A stretch of 64,000 nt of DNA from Pantoea sp. 1.19 (GCF_001922585.1 NZ_MRBS01000009.1:91953-155952), one strand, 5' to 3'. Positions 36,399 through 48,490 are shown, numbered from the stretch's first letter. Program-made: numbers and translations. Notes: generated from the sequence alone by a model not told the origin.

Positions 36399-37265
36399 TT
36401 AAACCGCGGAGGCCCCCGAGACGATCTCGGTAAGTTCCTGGGTGATGCTGGCCTGACGAGCTTTGTTGTAAACCAACTGCAGCTCTTTGATCAGGTTGCC
36501 GCCGTTATCGGTCGCCGCTTTCATCGCCACCATACGTGCGGCCTGTTCGCTGGCCAGGTTCTCCACCACGCCCTGATAGACCTGCGATTCGACGTAACGA
36601 CGCAGCAGGGTATCCAGCAGCGCTTTCGGATCGGGTTCGTACAGGTAATCCCAGGTTTTCTTCTGCATCTCTTCTTCACCCTCTGCTGGCGGTAACGGCA
36701 GCAGCTGGTTGATGCTCGGAGTCTGAGACATGGTGTTATTGAACTTGTTGTTGACCACATACAGCTTGTCGATGCGGCCCTCATCATAGGCCTGCAACAT
36801 CACTTTCACCGGACCAATCAGATCGGACAGGGACGGCTTATCGCCCATGCCGGTGACTTGGGCCACGACGTTGCCACCCACAGCACCAAAGAAGGAGACC
36901 CCTTTAGAACCGATAATCGCCAGATCGCTCTGCACGCCCTTATCAGCCCAGGCCTTCATCTCCGCCAGCAATTTTTTGAACAGGTTAATGTTCAAACCAC
37001 CACAAAGCCCGCGGTCGGTAGAAACGACCAAATAGCCGACGCGCTTCACGTCGCGCTCTTCCAGGTAAGGGTGCTTGTATTCCAGATTACCCAGCGCAAT
37101 GTGACCAATCACTTTGCGCATGGTGTCTGCATACGGACGGCTGGCCGCCATGCGTTCCTGCGTTTTACGCATTTTGGAGGCGGCGACCATTTCCATCGCT
37201 TTGGTGATCTTCTGCGTGTTTTTCACGCTGCCGATCTTGTTACGTATCTCTTTTGCGCCGGCCAT
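36399..37265 (-). CDS. atpG: ATP synthase subunit gamma
   Basis: 288 aa. Long N- and C-terminal helices ([28 protein letters not shown] and the [15 protein letters not shown] end) form the rotating coiled-coil shaft of F1. Follows atpA by 54 bp in the operon. Confidence 0.98.
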   Translation of the reverse strand: MAGAKEIRNKIGSVKNTQKITKAMEMVAASKMRKTQERMAASRPYADTMRKVIGHIALGNLEYKHPYLEERDVKRVGYLVVSTDRGLCGGLNINLFKKLLAEMKAWADKGVQSDLAIIGSKGVSFFGAVGGNVVAQVTGMGDKPSLSDLIGPVKVMLQAYDEGRIDKLYVVNNKFNNTMSQTPSINQLLPLPPAEGEEEMQKKTWDYLYEPDPKALLDTLLRRYVESQVYQGVVENLASEQAARMVAMKAATDNGGNLIKELQLVYNKARQASITQELTEIVSGASAV

Positions 37266-37319
37266 TAGCTTCTCCTCAAAAGCCTTGCGGCCTGCCTTAT
37301 TCAGGCAAGCCGCCAGACA

Positions 37320-38861
37320 TTACCAGGACTGGGTTGCTTTAAACGTCTCGAGGAGCGCTTTCAGCTTCTCTTCGATGTCGCTGTTGTAGTTACCAGCCTG
37401 GTTGATTTCAGCCATCAGCTCGGCGTGATCGCGGTCTGCGAACGCCAGCAGTGCCGTTTCGAAGCTACCGATTTTCGCCAGTTCGACGTCGTTCAGGTAG
37501 CCACGCTCGGCCGCAAACAGCACCAGACCCTGCTGCGCAACGGACATCGGCGCATACTGTTTCTGCTTCAGCAGCTCGGTCACTTTCTGACCGTGGCTCA
37601 GCTGTTTACGGGTCGCGTCGTCCAGATCGGAAGCGAACTGAGAGAACGCTGCCAGCTCACGATACTGTGCCAGCGCGGTACGAATACCACCGGACAGTTT
37701 CTTGATGATCTTGGTCTGTGCAGCCCCACCCACGCGAGATACGGAGATCCCCGGGTTAACCGCCGGACGGATACCGGAGTTAAACAGGTTCGACTCCAGG
37801 AAGATCTGACCATCAGTGATAGAAATCACGTTGGTCGGTACGAATGCAGACACGTCACCGGCCTGGGTTTCGATGATCGGCAGCGCGGTCAATGAACCGG
37901 TCTGGCCTTTCACCGCACCCTTGGTGAAGTTCTCAACGTACTCGGCGTTCACGCGGGAAGCGCGCTCCAGCAGGCGAGAGTGGAGATAGAACACATCGCC
38001 CGGGAAGGCTTCACGGCCCGGCGGACGGCGCAGCAGCAGGGAGATCTGACGGTAAGCAACGGCCTGCTTGGACAGGTCATCGTACACAATCAGCGCATCT
38101 TCGCCGCGGTCGCGGAAGTATTCGCCCATCGCACAGCCGGCATACGGTGCCAGGTACTGCAATGCGGCCGATTCGGACGCAGACGCCACCACCACGATGG
38201 TGTTGGCCAGTGCGCCGTGCTCTTCCAGCTTGCGAACAACGTTGGAAATGGTGGACGCTTTCTGACCGATGGCCACGTACACACATTTGATACCGGAGTC
38301 GCGCTGGTTGATGATCGCATCGATCGCCATCGCGGTTTTACCGGTCTGACGGTCACCGATGATCAGCTCACGCTGGCCACGGCCGATTGGAATCATGGCG
38401 TCGACGGATTTGTAACCCGTCTGTACCGGCTGATCAACGGACTGACGATCGATAACGCCCGGTGCAATCACTTCGATCGGTGAGAAACCGTCGTTGTCGA
38501 TGGCGCCTTTACCGTCAATCGGTTCACCCAGGGTGTTAACCACGCGGCCCAGCAGGCCACGACCGACCGGAACTTCCAGGATACGGCCAGTACATTTCAC
38601 TTTCATGCCTTCCGCGAGGTCGGCATACGGGCCCATCACAACGGCACCTACGGAGTCGCGCTCCAGGTTCAGTGCGATTGCAAAACGGTTGCCCGGCAGC
38701 GCGATCATCTCACCCTGCATCACATCGGCCAGGCCGTGTACGCGGATGATACCGTCGCTGACAGATACGATTGTACCTTCGTTGTGAGCCTCGCTCACGA
38801 CATTGAACTGAGCAATGCGCTGCTTGATCAGTTCGCTGATTTCGGTGGAATTCAGTTGCAT
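37320..38861 (-). CDS. atpA: ATP synthase subunit alpha
   Basis: 513 aa, the family length. Walker [10 protein letters not shown], the [20 protein letters not shown] segment, and visual signature [17 protein letters not shown]. Non-catalytic nucleotide-binding subunit of F1. Confidence 0.98.
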   Translation of the reverse strand: MQLNSTEISELIKQRIAQFNVVSEAHNEGTIVSVSDGIIRVHGLADVMQGEMIALPGNRFAIALNLERDSVGAVVMGPYADLAEGMKVKCTGRILEVPVGRGLLGRVVNTLGEPIDGKGAIDNDGFSPIEVIAPGVIDRQSVDQPVQTGYKSVDAMIPIGRGQRELIIGDRQTGKTAMAIDAIINQRDSGIKCVYVAIGQKASTISNVVRKLEEHGALANTIVVVASASESAALQYLAPYAGCAMGEYFRDRGEDALIVYDDLSKQAVAYRQISLLLRRPPGREAFPGDVFYLHSRLLERASRVNAEYVENFTKGAVKGQTGSLTALPIIETQAGDVSAFVPTNVISITDGQIFLESNLFNSGIRPAVNPGISVSRVGGAAQTKIIKKLSGGIRTALAQYRELAAFSQFASDLDDATRKQLSHGQKVTELLKQKQYAPMSVAQQGLVLFAAERGYLNDVELAKIGSFETALLAFADRDHAELMAEINQAGNYNSDIEEKLKALLETFKATQSW

Positions 38862-38875
38862 ATGCTCCAGTCCCC

Positions 38876-39409
38876 TTAAGACTGCAAGACGTCTGCCAGA
38901 CGCTCAAGGCGGCCGCGTACGCTGCCGTCAATGACCATATCACCCGCACGGATGATGACGCCTGCCATTACAGACTTATCAATTTTGCAATTCAGCTTAA
39001 CTTTGCGTGACAGACGTTTTTCCATCGCGGCGCTGATTTTATTCAGCTGTTCGTCACTCAGTGCACTGGCGGAAATCACATCCACGTCAGCGGTCGCGTC
39101 ATACGCGTCGCGTAACTGGATGAACTGCGACAATACATCGGGAAGCGCGATCAAACGTCCGTTCTCAGCCATCACCCGAATCAGGTTTTGGCCGGCGTCA
39201 TCGAGTTGATCACCACAAATGGCAAGAAACGATGTCGACAGCGCTTCCGGTGCCATAGCACCGGACAGCAGCGCTGTCATCTGTTCGTTACGTGCGACTT
39301 CTGCGGCAAATGCCAGCATCTGCTGCCAGCGATCGAGACTCTGATGCTCAACAGCAAAGTCAAAAGCTGCTTTGGCGTAGGGGCGAGCTACAGTGATATA
39401 TTCAGACAT
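38876..39409 (-). CDS. atpH: ATP synthase subunit delta
   Basis: 177 aa, OSCP/delta family: helical N-terminal domain ([18 protein letters not shown]) and the C-terminal [23 protein letters not shown]. It joins the peripheral stalk (b subunits) to F1. Adjacent to atpF and atpA with 14-bp gaps. Confidence 0.98.
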   Translation of the reverse strand: MSEYITVARPYAKAAFDFAVEHQSLDRWQQMLAFAAEVARNEQMTALLSGAMAPEALSTSFLAICGDQLDDAGQNLIRVMAENGRLIALPDVLSQFIQLRDAYDATADVDVISASALSDEQLNKISAAMEKRLSRKVKLNCKIDKSVMAGVIIRAGDMVIDGSVRGRLERLADVLQS

Positions 39410-39423
39410 CAGCCCCTCCCTCC

Positions 39424-39894
39424 TTACAGTTCAGCGACCAGTTTATCAACGATGTCGCTATTAGCAGCTTCATCCACGGAACGTTCGATAATCTTCTCGG
39501 CGCCGGCCAGGGCCAGCATCGCGACCTGCTTACGCAGCTCTTCACGCGCGCGCTTACGCTCGGCGTCAATCTCAGCCTGAGCCTGAGCAACAATTTTGTT
39601 GCGCTCAGCTTCCGCTTCGGCTTTCGCTTCGTCCAGAATCTGGGCACGACGTTTGTTCGCCTGCTCAATGATGACCTGTGCGTCATCTTTGGCTTTTTTC
39701 AGCTGGTCGGTCGCAGAAGCCTGCGCGAGATCCAGATCTTTTTTCGCACGCTCGGCAGAAGCGAGGCCATCAGCAATCTCTTTCTGACGCTTCTCAATGG
39801 CAGCCATAATCGGCGGCCATACATACTTCATGCAGAACGCGACAAACAGGATGAACGCGATAGCCTGGCCGAGGATTGTTGCATTAATGTTCAC
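39424..39894 (-). CDS. atpF: ATP synthase subunit b
   Basis: 156 aa. One N-terminal membrane helix ([22 protein letters not shown]) followed by a long charged, Ala/Lys/Glu-rich coiled coil that forms the dimeric stator stalk. Confidence 0.98.
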   Translation of the reverse strand: MNINATILGQAIAFILFVAFCMKYVWPPIMAAIEKRQKEIADGLASAERAKKDLDLAQASATDQLKKAKDDAQVIIEQANKRRAQILDEAKAEAEAERNKIVAQAQAEIDAERKRAREELRKQVAMLALAGAEKIIERSVDEAANSDIVDKLVAEL

Positions 39895-39924
39895 AGCACA
39901 ATGCCTCTTGTTAAGTTAACATTA

Positions 39925-40256
<332 letters not shown>

Positions 40257-40287
40257 TCAGTTAAAACGCAGTAGTGTTGAGAAAAAA

Positions 40288-41495
<1,208 letters not shown>

Positions 41496-41550
41496 GGCGC
41501 TCTGTTCTCCTGCCCCAGTGGGGATGTCGCGTGTCGGATAACTGGATTTG

Positions 41551-41635
41551 CTGCCTGACCCGGTCAGGCAGCGAAAAACGTGCAAATTATACGGGGCGCA
41601 CCTACGATTTCAATCGATAAGTCACCTAAAGGTGA
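41551..41635 (-). promoter_or_regulatory. atp operon promoter and leader hairpin
   Basis: TTGAAA (41608-41613), 16-bp spacer, TATAAT (41586-41591) on the minus strand. Downstream in the untranslated leader lies a perfect 10-bp inverted repeat CTGCCTGACC-c-GGTCAGGCAG (41551-41571). Just upstream of the -35 is a palindrome TCACCT-aa-AGGTGA (41622-41635), which could be an operator. Confidence 0.65.
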
Positions 41636-42134
41636 ACAATTATTAAAATTTCTTTCTGAGGGGCTATTTTCTCAAGTTAAGAAATTGGATTGCGCCGCAC
41701 AAATCGACGATAAATTTTGACTGTTCCGCTTATAAAGCGTGCTGGCGATCACAGTTTATGGATGAATTGTATTCAACTCACGACGGATTAATCTGAATCA
41801 AAGCCGAAAAAATAAATAAAAAATCTTATAAATCAAAAGAATAAAGAAAAACAGTCTCTTTTTTACCGATTATCTTCGATAAAAACCTCATATTGACATC
41901 ATCCGGACATTTTTATCCGGATAAATGCTGTCACGCGACGCTGAGGATAATCACCCTGTTTTTTCTGACGGCCGCCTGACAGGAAAAAGGCGTACGGTTA
42001 ACGTGATAAGCGTGAAAACAAAATGTGAAATTAAGGTTAAATGTAACAGAACCGGTCGGATCGTTCGTGCACTCGCAGACGGAGGCGGCAGACCGCATCA
42101 TGATGTGGTCTCTGCCCCCCCGACTCCGGGACGA
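41636..42134. other. AT-rich spacer between rsmG and atpI
   Basis: About 500 bp, notably A/T-rich from 41640 to 41920, without a gene. Near its rsmG end is a 30-bp inverted repeat (42087-42116), the arms meeting at CATCATGATG, close to the rsmG stop; no U-tract follows. A shorter palindrome TATCCGGATA occurs near 41915. Confidence 0.5.
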
Positions 42135-42761
42135 TCAGTGCGCCGCGTCGCGGCGTAAAATCACCAGATGACGTTCGCCGTCCAGTCCCGGCACCTGCAG
42201 CGGGTGAGACTGTTCCAGCGCAAAACCAGCCGGCAGCGCGGTCAACTCTTCGGTTGGCAGTACGCCTTTCAGCGCATAGAAGCGCCCTTGCCCACCGGGT
42301 AAATGGTGGCACCAGCTGAGCATGTCGCTCAGCGAGGCAAAAGCCCGGCTGATCACGCCGTCAAAGGGCGGTACTGCAGGAAACGCCTCTACGCGACTTT
42401 GTACCGGGGTGATGTTCGCCAGGCCCAGCTCGTGTTGTACCTGGCGCAAAAAACGTACCCGCTTACCCAGGCTGTCCAACAGCGTAAAGTGCGCCTGCGG
42501 CATGACAATCGCCAGCGGGATCCCCGGCAGGCCGGGGCCGGTTCCCACATCAATAAAGCGCTCACCTTGTAAGTAAGGACTTACAACAATACTGTCGAGG
42601 ATGTGACGAACCAGCATCTGTTCCGGATCGCGCACCGATGTCAGGTTATAGGCTTTGTTCCATTTATGCAGCAGGGCCACGTAGTCCACCAGCTGCTGTT
42701 TCTGCTGATCGGACAGGGAAAGTGGCGTGCCGCTGAGCAGCCGTGAGAGTGTGTTAATCAT
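42135..42761 (-). CDS. rsmG: 16S rRNA (guanine527-N7)-methyltransferase
   Basis: 208 aa from the ATG at 42761 (MINTLSRLL); a start eight codons upstream is less likely. SAM-binding [17 protein letters not shown], and VISRAFASL. Formerly gidB. It follows mnmG by 40 bp in the same orientation, the usual pairing next to oriC. Confidence 0.96.
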   Translation of the reverse strand: MINTLSRLLSGTPLSLSDQQKQQLVDYVALLHKWNKAYNLTSVRDPEQMLVRHILDSIVVSPYLQGERFIDVGTGPGLPGIPLAIVMPQAHFTLLDSLGKRVRFLRQVQHELGLANITPVQSRVEAFPAVPPFDGVISRAFASLSDMLSWCHHLPGGQGRFYALKGVLPTEELTALPAGFALEQSHPLQVPGLDGERHLVILRRDAAH

Positions 42762-42801
42762 TAAAGTTTCCCAACAGGCCGGCATTTGCCGGCCTCTGTG
42801 A

Positions 42802-44691
42802 TCAGGCGCTTTTACGCAGCAGCCCTTGTTTTTTCAAGTAAATCAGAAGAATGGAAATAGCCGCCGGGGTAATCCCCGAAATGCGGGAAGCCTGACCAAT
42901 GGAGGTGGGCTTATGGTCGTTCAGCTTGGCGATCACCTCATTGGACAGACCGTTAACTTGCCGATAGTCCAGTTCGGCAGGCAGCAGCGTATGCTCATTG
43001 CGCAGCTGACGGTTAATCTCTTCCTGCTGACGGGCGATATAGCCCTCATACTTCACCTGAATCTCCACCTGCTCAGCGGTCTGCGCATCGCTCAACGCCG
43101 GAGCGAAACGGCTCAGCGTCGTCAACCGGGCATAGGTCATCTCCGGACGGCGCAGCAGATCCTCGCCGTTGGCCTCTTTAGTCAGCGCGGCGCTCAGCAC
43201 CGTATTGATCTCAGCGACCTGTTCAGTCTTAGGGTGTACCCAGATATCGCGCAGGCGCTGGCGCTCCTGTTCAATCTGCTCCAGCTTCTGGTTGTAGCGC
43301 GCCCAGCGGGCATCATCCACCAGCCCCAGCTCGCGACCGTTTTCGGTCAGGCGCAGATCAGCGTTGTCTTCGCGCAGCATCAGACGGTACTCCGCCCGCG
43401 AGGTAAACATGCGGTACGGCTCTTTGGTTCCCAGCGTACAGAGATCGTCGACCAGCACGCCCAGATAGGCCTGATCGCGACGCGGCGCCCAGCCCTCTTT
43501 ATCGGCGGCGTAGCGCCCGGCGTTGAGTCCGGCCAGCAGTCCCTGCGCGGCGGCCTCTTCATAGCCGGTGGTGCCGTTAATCTGTCCGGCAAAGAACAGG
43601 CCCTGAATAAATTTACTCTCCAGCGTCGGTTTCAGATCGCGCGGGTCGAAGAAATCATATTCAATCGCATAGCCTGGGCGAACGATCTGCGCGTTTTCGA
43701 GGCCCTTCATGGAGCGGACGATGCCCATCTGTACGTCGAACGGCAGGCTGGTCGAGATGCCGTTAGGATAAATTTCATTACTGGTCAGGCCTTCCGGCTC
43801 AAGGAAGATCTGGTGTGCGTTACGATCGGCAAAGCGCATGACTTTGTCTTCAATCGACGGGCAATAACGCGGGCCGATTCCTTCAATCACGCCGGCATAC
43901 ATCGGGCTGCGATCGAGATTCTGGCGGATCACCTCATGGGTCTGCTCGTTGGTGTAGGTGATATAGCAGGGTACCTGCTGCGGATGCTGAGACACATCGC
44001 CCATAAACGAAAAGACCGGCAGCGGCGTGTCACCGTGCTGTGGTGCCAGCACGCTAAAGTCGATGGTGCGCGCATCCAGTCGCGGTGGCGTCCCGGTCTT
44101 CAGACGACTCACGCGCAGCGGCAATGCCCGCAGGCGACGCGCCAGCGGGATCGACGGCGGATCGCCCGCCCGTCCACCGCTGTAGTTATCCAGCCCGATA
44201 TGGATCTTACCGTCCAGGAAGGTACCCACGGTGAGCACCACCGATTTGGCGCGGAACTTCAGTCCCATCTGGGTTACCGCACCCACCACGCGATCGTTTT
44301 CAACAATCAGATCGTCCACCGCCTGTTGGAAGATCTTCAGGTTCGGCTGATTCTCCAGCGCGGTACGTACCGCCTGACGATACAGCACGCGGTCAGCCTG
44401 AGCGCGGGTGGCCCGTACGGCCGGCCCTTTGCTGGCGTTTAGTATCCTAAACTGAATGCCGGCGCGATCGATCGCGCTGGCCATCAATCCGCCGAGGGCA
44501 TCCACTTCCTTCACCAGATGGCCTTTGCCAATGCCACCGATCGCCGGGTTGCAAGACATCTGCCCCAGCGTGTCGATGTTATGCGTCAGCAACAGGGTGT
44601 GTTGACCCATTCGGGCAGCAGCCATGGCGGCTTCTGTTCCCGCATGACCGCCACCGATCACGATGACGTCAAAAGGATCCGGATAAAACAT
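42802..44691 (-). CDS. mnmG: tRNA modification FAD-dependent enzyme MnmG
   Basis: 629 aa. FAD-binding [19 protein letters not shown] at the N-terminus, conserved [13 protein letters not shown] with a catalytic Cys, [13 protein letters not shown], and the C-terminal helical MnmE-binding region. Works with MnmE on tRNA U34. Transcription runs away from oriC, which starts about 60 bp upstream and is known to be affected by it in E. coli. Confidence 0.98.
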   Translation of the reverse strand: MFYPDPFDVIVIGGGHAGTEAAMAAARMGQHTLLLTHNIDTLGQMSCNPAIGGIGKGHLVKEVDALGGLMASAIDRAGIQFRILNASKGPAVRATRAQADRVLYRQAVRTALENQPNLKIFQQAVDDLIVENDRVVGAVTQMGLKFRAKSVVLTVGTFLDGKIHIGLDNYSGGRAGDPPSIPLARRLRALPLRVSRLKTGTPPRLDARTIDFSVLAPQHGDTPLPVFSFMGDVSQHPQQVPCYITYTNEQTHEVIRQNLDRSPMYAGVIEGIGPRYCPSIEDKVMRFADRNAHQIFLEPEGLTSNEIYPNGISTSLPFDVQMGIVRSMKGLENAQIVRPGYAIEYDFFDPRDLKPTLESKFIQGLFFAGQINGTTGYEEAAAQGLLAGLNAGRYAADKEGWAPRRDQAYLGVLVDDLCTLGTKEPYRMFTSRAEYRLMLREDNADLRLTENGRELGLVDDARWARYNQKLEQIEQERQRLRDIWVHPKTEQVAEINTVLSAALTKEANGEDLLRRPEMTYARLTTLSRFAPALSDAQTAEQVEIQVKYEGYIARQQEEINRQLRNEHTLLPAELDYRQVNGLSNEVIAKLNDHKPTSIGQASRISGITPAAISILLIYLKKQGLLRKSA

Positions 44692-44780
44692 GGGACTGCA
44701 CCTCGCGGTTGGAGCGAAAAAAGAACGTTCTGTTCGGGGCGGGAATTCTACTCAACTTTAGACCAGGACGAAAGCACCGG

Positions 44781-45047
44781 GATCGTCGGGTTATAAAAAG
44801 AAGATCTTTTTTATTTAAAGATCTCTTTATTAGATCTTCTATTAGGATCGTCCGATCCGGTGGATAAGTGTTAATACCTGATAAGGATCAATCATCTGCA
44901 GAGGATCAAAGCCTGTGAACGATCGGTGATCCGGATCCGGATAAGCTGAGCACAACCATCATGGTTATACACAGCTCACGCCGTGTACAGCGGTTGTTCT
45001 TTGGATAACTACCGCTTTTCACCAGCTGATACCCGATTTTATCCACA
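44781..45047. other. oriC: Chromosomal replication origin oriC
   Basis: The AT-rich unwinding element with GATC-led 13-mers lies at 44791-44848. DnaA boxes: R1 at 44859-44867 (minus strand TTATCCACC, one mismatch), R2 at 44965-44973 (TTATACACA), R3 at 45000-45008 (minus strand TTATCCAAA), R4 at 45039-45047 (TTATCCACA). At least ten GATC sites for Dam/SeqA are spread through it. Order and spacing match E. coli oriC, including GTTGTTCTTTGGATAACTAC. It lies between mnmG and mioC. Confidence 0.97.
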
Positions 45048-45110
45048 GTTAACCGCGCGCATTTTGTGCGATTTTGAAGAAAAAAGTGATCTCCGGGGCG
45101 GATCGGACGA

Positions 45111-45551
45111 TCAGATCAGCACTTTCCAGCCAGCGATCCACTCACCGGCCGGATCTTCCGGAATCTCATGCTGCAGGACATCGATCTCCAGCCGATCGCC
45201 GATTCGCTGCGCGCCACAGCGCTGCAGTAGCGCATCAAACTGGCGGATCGCACCGCAAAACAGGTCATATTCATGGTTGCCAAGACCGACAGCACCGTAG
45301 CGCACAGCGGACAAATCGGGCAGCTGTGAGGCAATGGCCTCGTACAGCGGCTGCAGATTGTCGGGCAGTTCTCCCGCGCCGTGCGTGGAGGTGACCACCA
45401 GCCAGATGCCCGAGAGCGGCAGCGCATCGAGTTCAGGATCGTGCAGTAAGGCGGTGGTTAGCCCATCCTGCTGCAGCAACGTTTCAAGGTGTTCAGCAAC
45501 ATATTCTGCGCTGCCGAGGGTACTGCCGCTAATGAGGGTGATCGCTGCCAT
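45111..45551 (-). CDS. mioC: FMN-binding flavodoxin-like protein MioC
   Basis: 146 aa. Flavodoxin fold: ISGSTLGSAEYVAEHLE near the N-terminus binds the FMN phosphate, VTSTHGAGELPDN and VGLGNHEYDLFCG the ring. It supplies electrons, for example to biotin synthase in vitro. It is transcribed toward oriC, as in E. coli, where mioC transcription influences initiation. Confidence 0.96.
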   Translation of the reverse strand: MAAITLISGSTLGSAEYVAEHLETLLQQDGLTTALLHDPELDALPLSGIWLVVTSTHGAGELPDNLQPLYEAIASQLPDLSAVRYGAVGLGNHEYDLFCGAIRQFDALLQRCGAQRIGDRLEIDVLQHEIPEDPAGEWIAGWKVLI

Positions 45552-45699
45552 AAATCTGTCCTGAGTGAAAACGCTGCCTATTGTAAGCTGTGATCAAGCC
45601 AGGATCTACCTGTGAATAAGTAAGGGTATTTATACGGGATCCGCTGAGTCATCCGGGGATCGGGGTGTGGACAGCCTTGTCCACCGTCCGCGGAGAAAA

Positions 45700-46161
45700 T
45701 CAGGGTTTAATGGTGCGCATGATGGGGTTTTGCAATGAGATCAGGGTTTCCGTGGACTGAATCTCATCGATGGTCTGAATCTTATTGATCAGCACCTGCT
45801 GCAGGGCATCAATCGATTTGCACATGACCTTGATAAAGATGCTGTAGTGGCCGGTGGTGTACCACGCCTCGACCACCTCCTCCAGCGCGTCGAGCTTGCT
45901 CAGGGCGGCCGGATAGTCGCGAGCGCTTTTGAGAATAATGCCGATAAAGCAGCAAACGTCATAGCCGAGGCGGCGCGGATCGATGGCGACCTGGGTTCCC
46001 TTAATGATGCCGCCCTGCTTCATCTTTTCCACCCGGACGTGGATCGTGCCGGGGCTGACGGCGAACTGTTTCGCCAGCTCGGCGTAGGGGGTGCGGGCAT
46101 TACTTAACAGGGCATTCAGAATGCCGCGGTCAAGATCGTCGATGTGAAGCGTATCAGACAT
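45700..46161 (-). CDS. asnC: Lrp/AsnC-family regulator AsnC
   Basis: 153 aa. N-terminal helix-turn-helix (LDRGILNALLSNARTPYAELAKQFAVSPGTIHVRVEKMK) and C-terminal RAM domain with YTTGHYSIFIKVM. Close to E. coli AsnC, which activates the divergent asnA in response to asparagine and controls mioC. Here asnA is not next to it; ovoA is, in the same orientation 112 bp upstream. A perfect hairpin GTGGACA-gcct-TGTCCAC lies at 45667-45684 after its stop. Confidence 0.95.
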   Translation of the reverse strand: MSDTLHIDDLDRGILNALLSNARTPYAELAKQFAVSPGTIHVRVEKMKQGGIIKGTQVAIDPRRLGYDVCCFIGIILKSARDYPAALSKLDALEEVVEAWYTTGHYSIFIKVMCKSIDALQQVLINKIQTIDEIQSTETLISLQNPIMRTIKP

Positions 46162-46273
46162 TCTGCGTCCTGATTAACGAATAGGCAGTGAATAGCGGTT
46201 AATCTGACGGGATCGTTAATAAAAGGCAACCAAAAGTGAACGGGCGCGGCATCCGCCGCGCCCGGAGACGGTG

Positions 46274-48415
46274 CTAGCGTTTACGCCACAGGGTGACCTG
46301 CGCGAGGGTATGCTGATATTTACGTGCGGTTTCGCGGATAACGAACGGCACATCCTGCGGTTCAGCCAGCGGAGTAAACGCCTCCGCCAGCAGACGGTGC
46401 AGCGCTTGTAGTGTGGTCAGCGCCTCACCGTTTTCCCGTTTGCCCCCCAGCCAGTTCTCCTTCGGCGTGTAGTCTTCCAGCCAGGTATAAGGCGAGGAGA
46501 GCAGCAGTACGCCGCCGGGATTAATCATCCGGCCAACGTCTTCAAGAAAGCGCTGCGGCTGACGCAGGCGATCGATCAGGTTGGCCGCGATCACCAGATC
46601 GTAGCGCCCGGCCTGCGGCTTCAGGTTACAGGCGTCACCCTGCACAAACTGAATACGCTGCGCCAGCGCGCTATCCAGGCCGAAGTCTTTCAGTCGCACC
46701 TGATGATACTCAACCAGATCGCCCTCTTCGGCGGTGACGTAGCGAAAATCCTCACCGCGCGTCAGCTGTAGCGCCACATCAATAAAGCGCGCCGAATAAT
46801 CCATGCCCACCACCTGTTCAAAGTGACGGGCGAGCTCAAAGCTGGCGCGGCCGGTCGCGCAGCCGATATCCAGCGCGCGTCCGCGCCGTTCGCTGACCGT
46901 CAGCGCGATCTCCACCAGCTTGCAGGCGTAGTTGTCGACGTTGAAGTAGCGCGGCCCGTACTGGAAGTCGAGGTACTGCGACACCATGCTGTCGGTCTCA
47001 TACGGGTTTTGCGACATGGTTTCCTGATGCCGGGAGACCACATAGCGAAAGCCCGCGTGCTGGAAGAAATGACGGCGGAAGGCGTAGCGCGACGATTTTA
47101 GCGCTTCATTACCGGTGGATATCCAGCTGCCGCCTTTGATCAAAGCATGCTTGCCATCGAAGGTTGGCGTAGAGAAATCGTCATACAGCGGGTGCACTTT
47201 GAAGCCTTCAAAACCATTAATCGGCGTGGTTGTCCACTGCCAGACGTTGCCGACGATATCGTAAAAATCTCCCTGGCGGAAAGCGTCGACCGGGCAGGAG
47301 GAGGCCCAGTATGCCAGATTGATGTTGCCCGGCGCGTCGGTCCACTCCGGCTGATCGCCGGGCACTTGTTCGCGCAGCCGCACCCACTCAGCCTCGCACG
47401 GTAGCTGAATACGCTCGCCGGTTTGGGCCGCTTTCCAGCGGCAGAACGCTGCGGCTTCCAGCTGATTGACCTCCGCCGGCCAGTCCCACGGCATCGGCAC
47501 TTCCTCGGTCATCAGACGCAGGCGCAGTGCATCCGGCTGCGTCGGTGAACCGACCCAAAAAGTGGGCTGGGTCGCCTCGGTGTAGCTGCGCCAGCGCCAG
47601 CCTTCATCGTCCCACCAGGCGGATTGCTGATAGCCACCGTCGGCAACAAAGGTCAGATATTCGGCGTTGCTGACCAGCATCTGGCTGGCTTTAAAGGGCT
47701 GCAGCTCGGTGCGCAGCGTACCGTACTCATTATCCCAGCCGTAAGTATCGTCGGTTTTTCCCTGCAGCACGCTGCCACCGGCGACGTCGACCAGCGTATT
47801 GGCCGGCACGCGGTGACGATCGCGACGCGCCTGCGGGCAGGCCGGCCAGTGCGGCTGCGGGCTAACCCATGCCAGCGGCAGCTGGCGGATCAGTACGCTG
47901 GAGGTCTCCAGATGAATGCGCTCGTGCTCAATGCCCATCAGGATAACCCACGCCGGGCTGTGCCAGTCGATGGGCAATGCGATCGGCATCTGCTCAATTA
48001 TCTCGCTGACGATCTGCCGCACCTGGCCGCGATAGTCGCGCACGGCGTCGATCGCGGGCCAGTCATAGTGAGCATCGTTCAGATCGTCCCAGCTCATCTC
48101 GTCAACGCCAATCGCCAGCATCGCTTCAAGCTTTTCATTCAGCCGCGTATCAATCATCCCGGCGGCCATTAGCTTGTTGATAAAAAAGGTGGCGGTATGG
48201 CCGTAATAGAAGATCAGCGGGTGACGCAGCGGAATGGCTTTGCTGTACCAGGCGCGATCGTCGCTCAGGCAGTCAAACAGGCGTTCATACAGATCAAAGG
48301 TGCGGTGGAAGTAGGTTAACAGCTCCTGCCTTTTCTCTTCAGGCGTGCCGCGGCTCAGCAGCAGCGTGCGGGTCGGGGCCGGTAACCGGGTAGAGGAGGA
48401 TTGCATTACTGTCAC
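46274..48415 (-). CDS. ovoA: Ovothiol A biosynthesis protein OvoA (5-histidylcysteine sulfoxide synthase + N-methyltransferase)
   Basis: 713 aa from a GTG at 48415, which has GGAG six bases upstream; ATG 48406 and TTG 48460 are alternatives. DinB-like N-terminal domain with iron ligands His73 (YYGHTATFF) and His164/His168 in HERIHLE. FGE-sulfatase/C-type lectin-like domain from about 210 to 455 (GNVWQWT; LIKGGSW; RYAFRRHFF). SAM-dependent methyltransferase domain from about 480 (ALDIGCATGRASFEL). It joins Cys sulfur to histidine C5 with O2 and then methylates the imidazole, giving the antioxidant ovothiol A after a lyase step. No lyase gene is in the window. OvoA from Erwinia is a studied homologue. 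Confidence 0.93.
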   Translation of the reverse strand: MTVMQSSSTRLPAPTRTLLLSRGTPEEKRQELLTYFHRTFDLYERLFDCLSDDRAWYSKAIPLRHPLIFYYGHTATFFINKLMAAGMIDTRLNEKLEAMLAIGVDEMSWDDLNDAHYDWPAIDAVRDYRGQVRQIVSEIIEQMPIALPIDWHSPAWVILMGIEHERIHLETSSVLIRQLPLAWVSPQPHWPACPQARRDRHRVPANTLVDVAGGSVLQGKTDDTYGWDNEYGTLRTELQPFKASQMLVSNAEYLTFVADGGYQQSAWWDDEGWRWRSYTEATQPTFWVGSPTQPDALRLRLMTEEVPMPWDWPAEVNQLEAAAFCRWKAAQTGERIQLPCEAEWVRLREQVPGDQPEWTDAPGNINLAYWASSCPVDAFRQGDFYDIVGNVWQWTTTPINGFEGFKVHPLYDDFSTPTFDGKHALIKGGSWISTGNEALKSSRYAFRRHFFQHAGFRYVVSRHQETMSQNPYETDSMVSQYLDFQYGPRYFNVDNYACKLVEIALTVSERRGRALDIGCATGRASFELARHFEQVVGMDYSARFIDVALQLTRGEDFRYVTAEEGDLVEYHQVRLKDFGLDSALAQRIQFVQGDACNLKPQAGRYDLVIAANLIDRLRQPQRFLEDVGRMINPGGVLLLSSPYTWLEDYTPKENWLGGKRENGEALTTLQALHRLLAEAFTPLAEPQDVPFVIRETARKYQHTLAQVTLWRKR

Positions 48416-48459
48416 GTCAAGCTCCGGGTGTTGTAAAGACGCTATCGTCGAATGGATCA

Positions 48460-48468
48460 ACTATAGCA
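48460..48468 (-). promoter_or_regulatory. Candidate extended -10 promoter of ovoA
   Basis: TGCTATAGT on the minus strand, 22-31 bp past the viaA stop and about 45 bp before the ovoA GTG. No good -35 is present, which is normal for extended -10 promoters. ovoA may be read from here, from ravA-viaA, or both. Confidence 0.4.
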
Positions 48469-48490
48469 AACGCCTCCGGAGCAGAGAGAC

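Noticed and set aside
42826..44442. Open frame of 538 codons opposite mnmG
   Set aside because: Entirely antisense to mnmG, with low-complexity His/Arg/Gln-rich content typical of a mirrored gene.
45667..45684. asnC intrinsic terminator
   Set aside because: The GTGGACA/TGTCCAC stem is perfect but no U-tract follows on the minus strand, so it is mentioned only as a hairpin.
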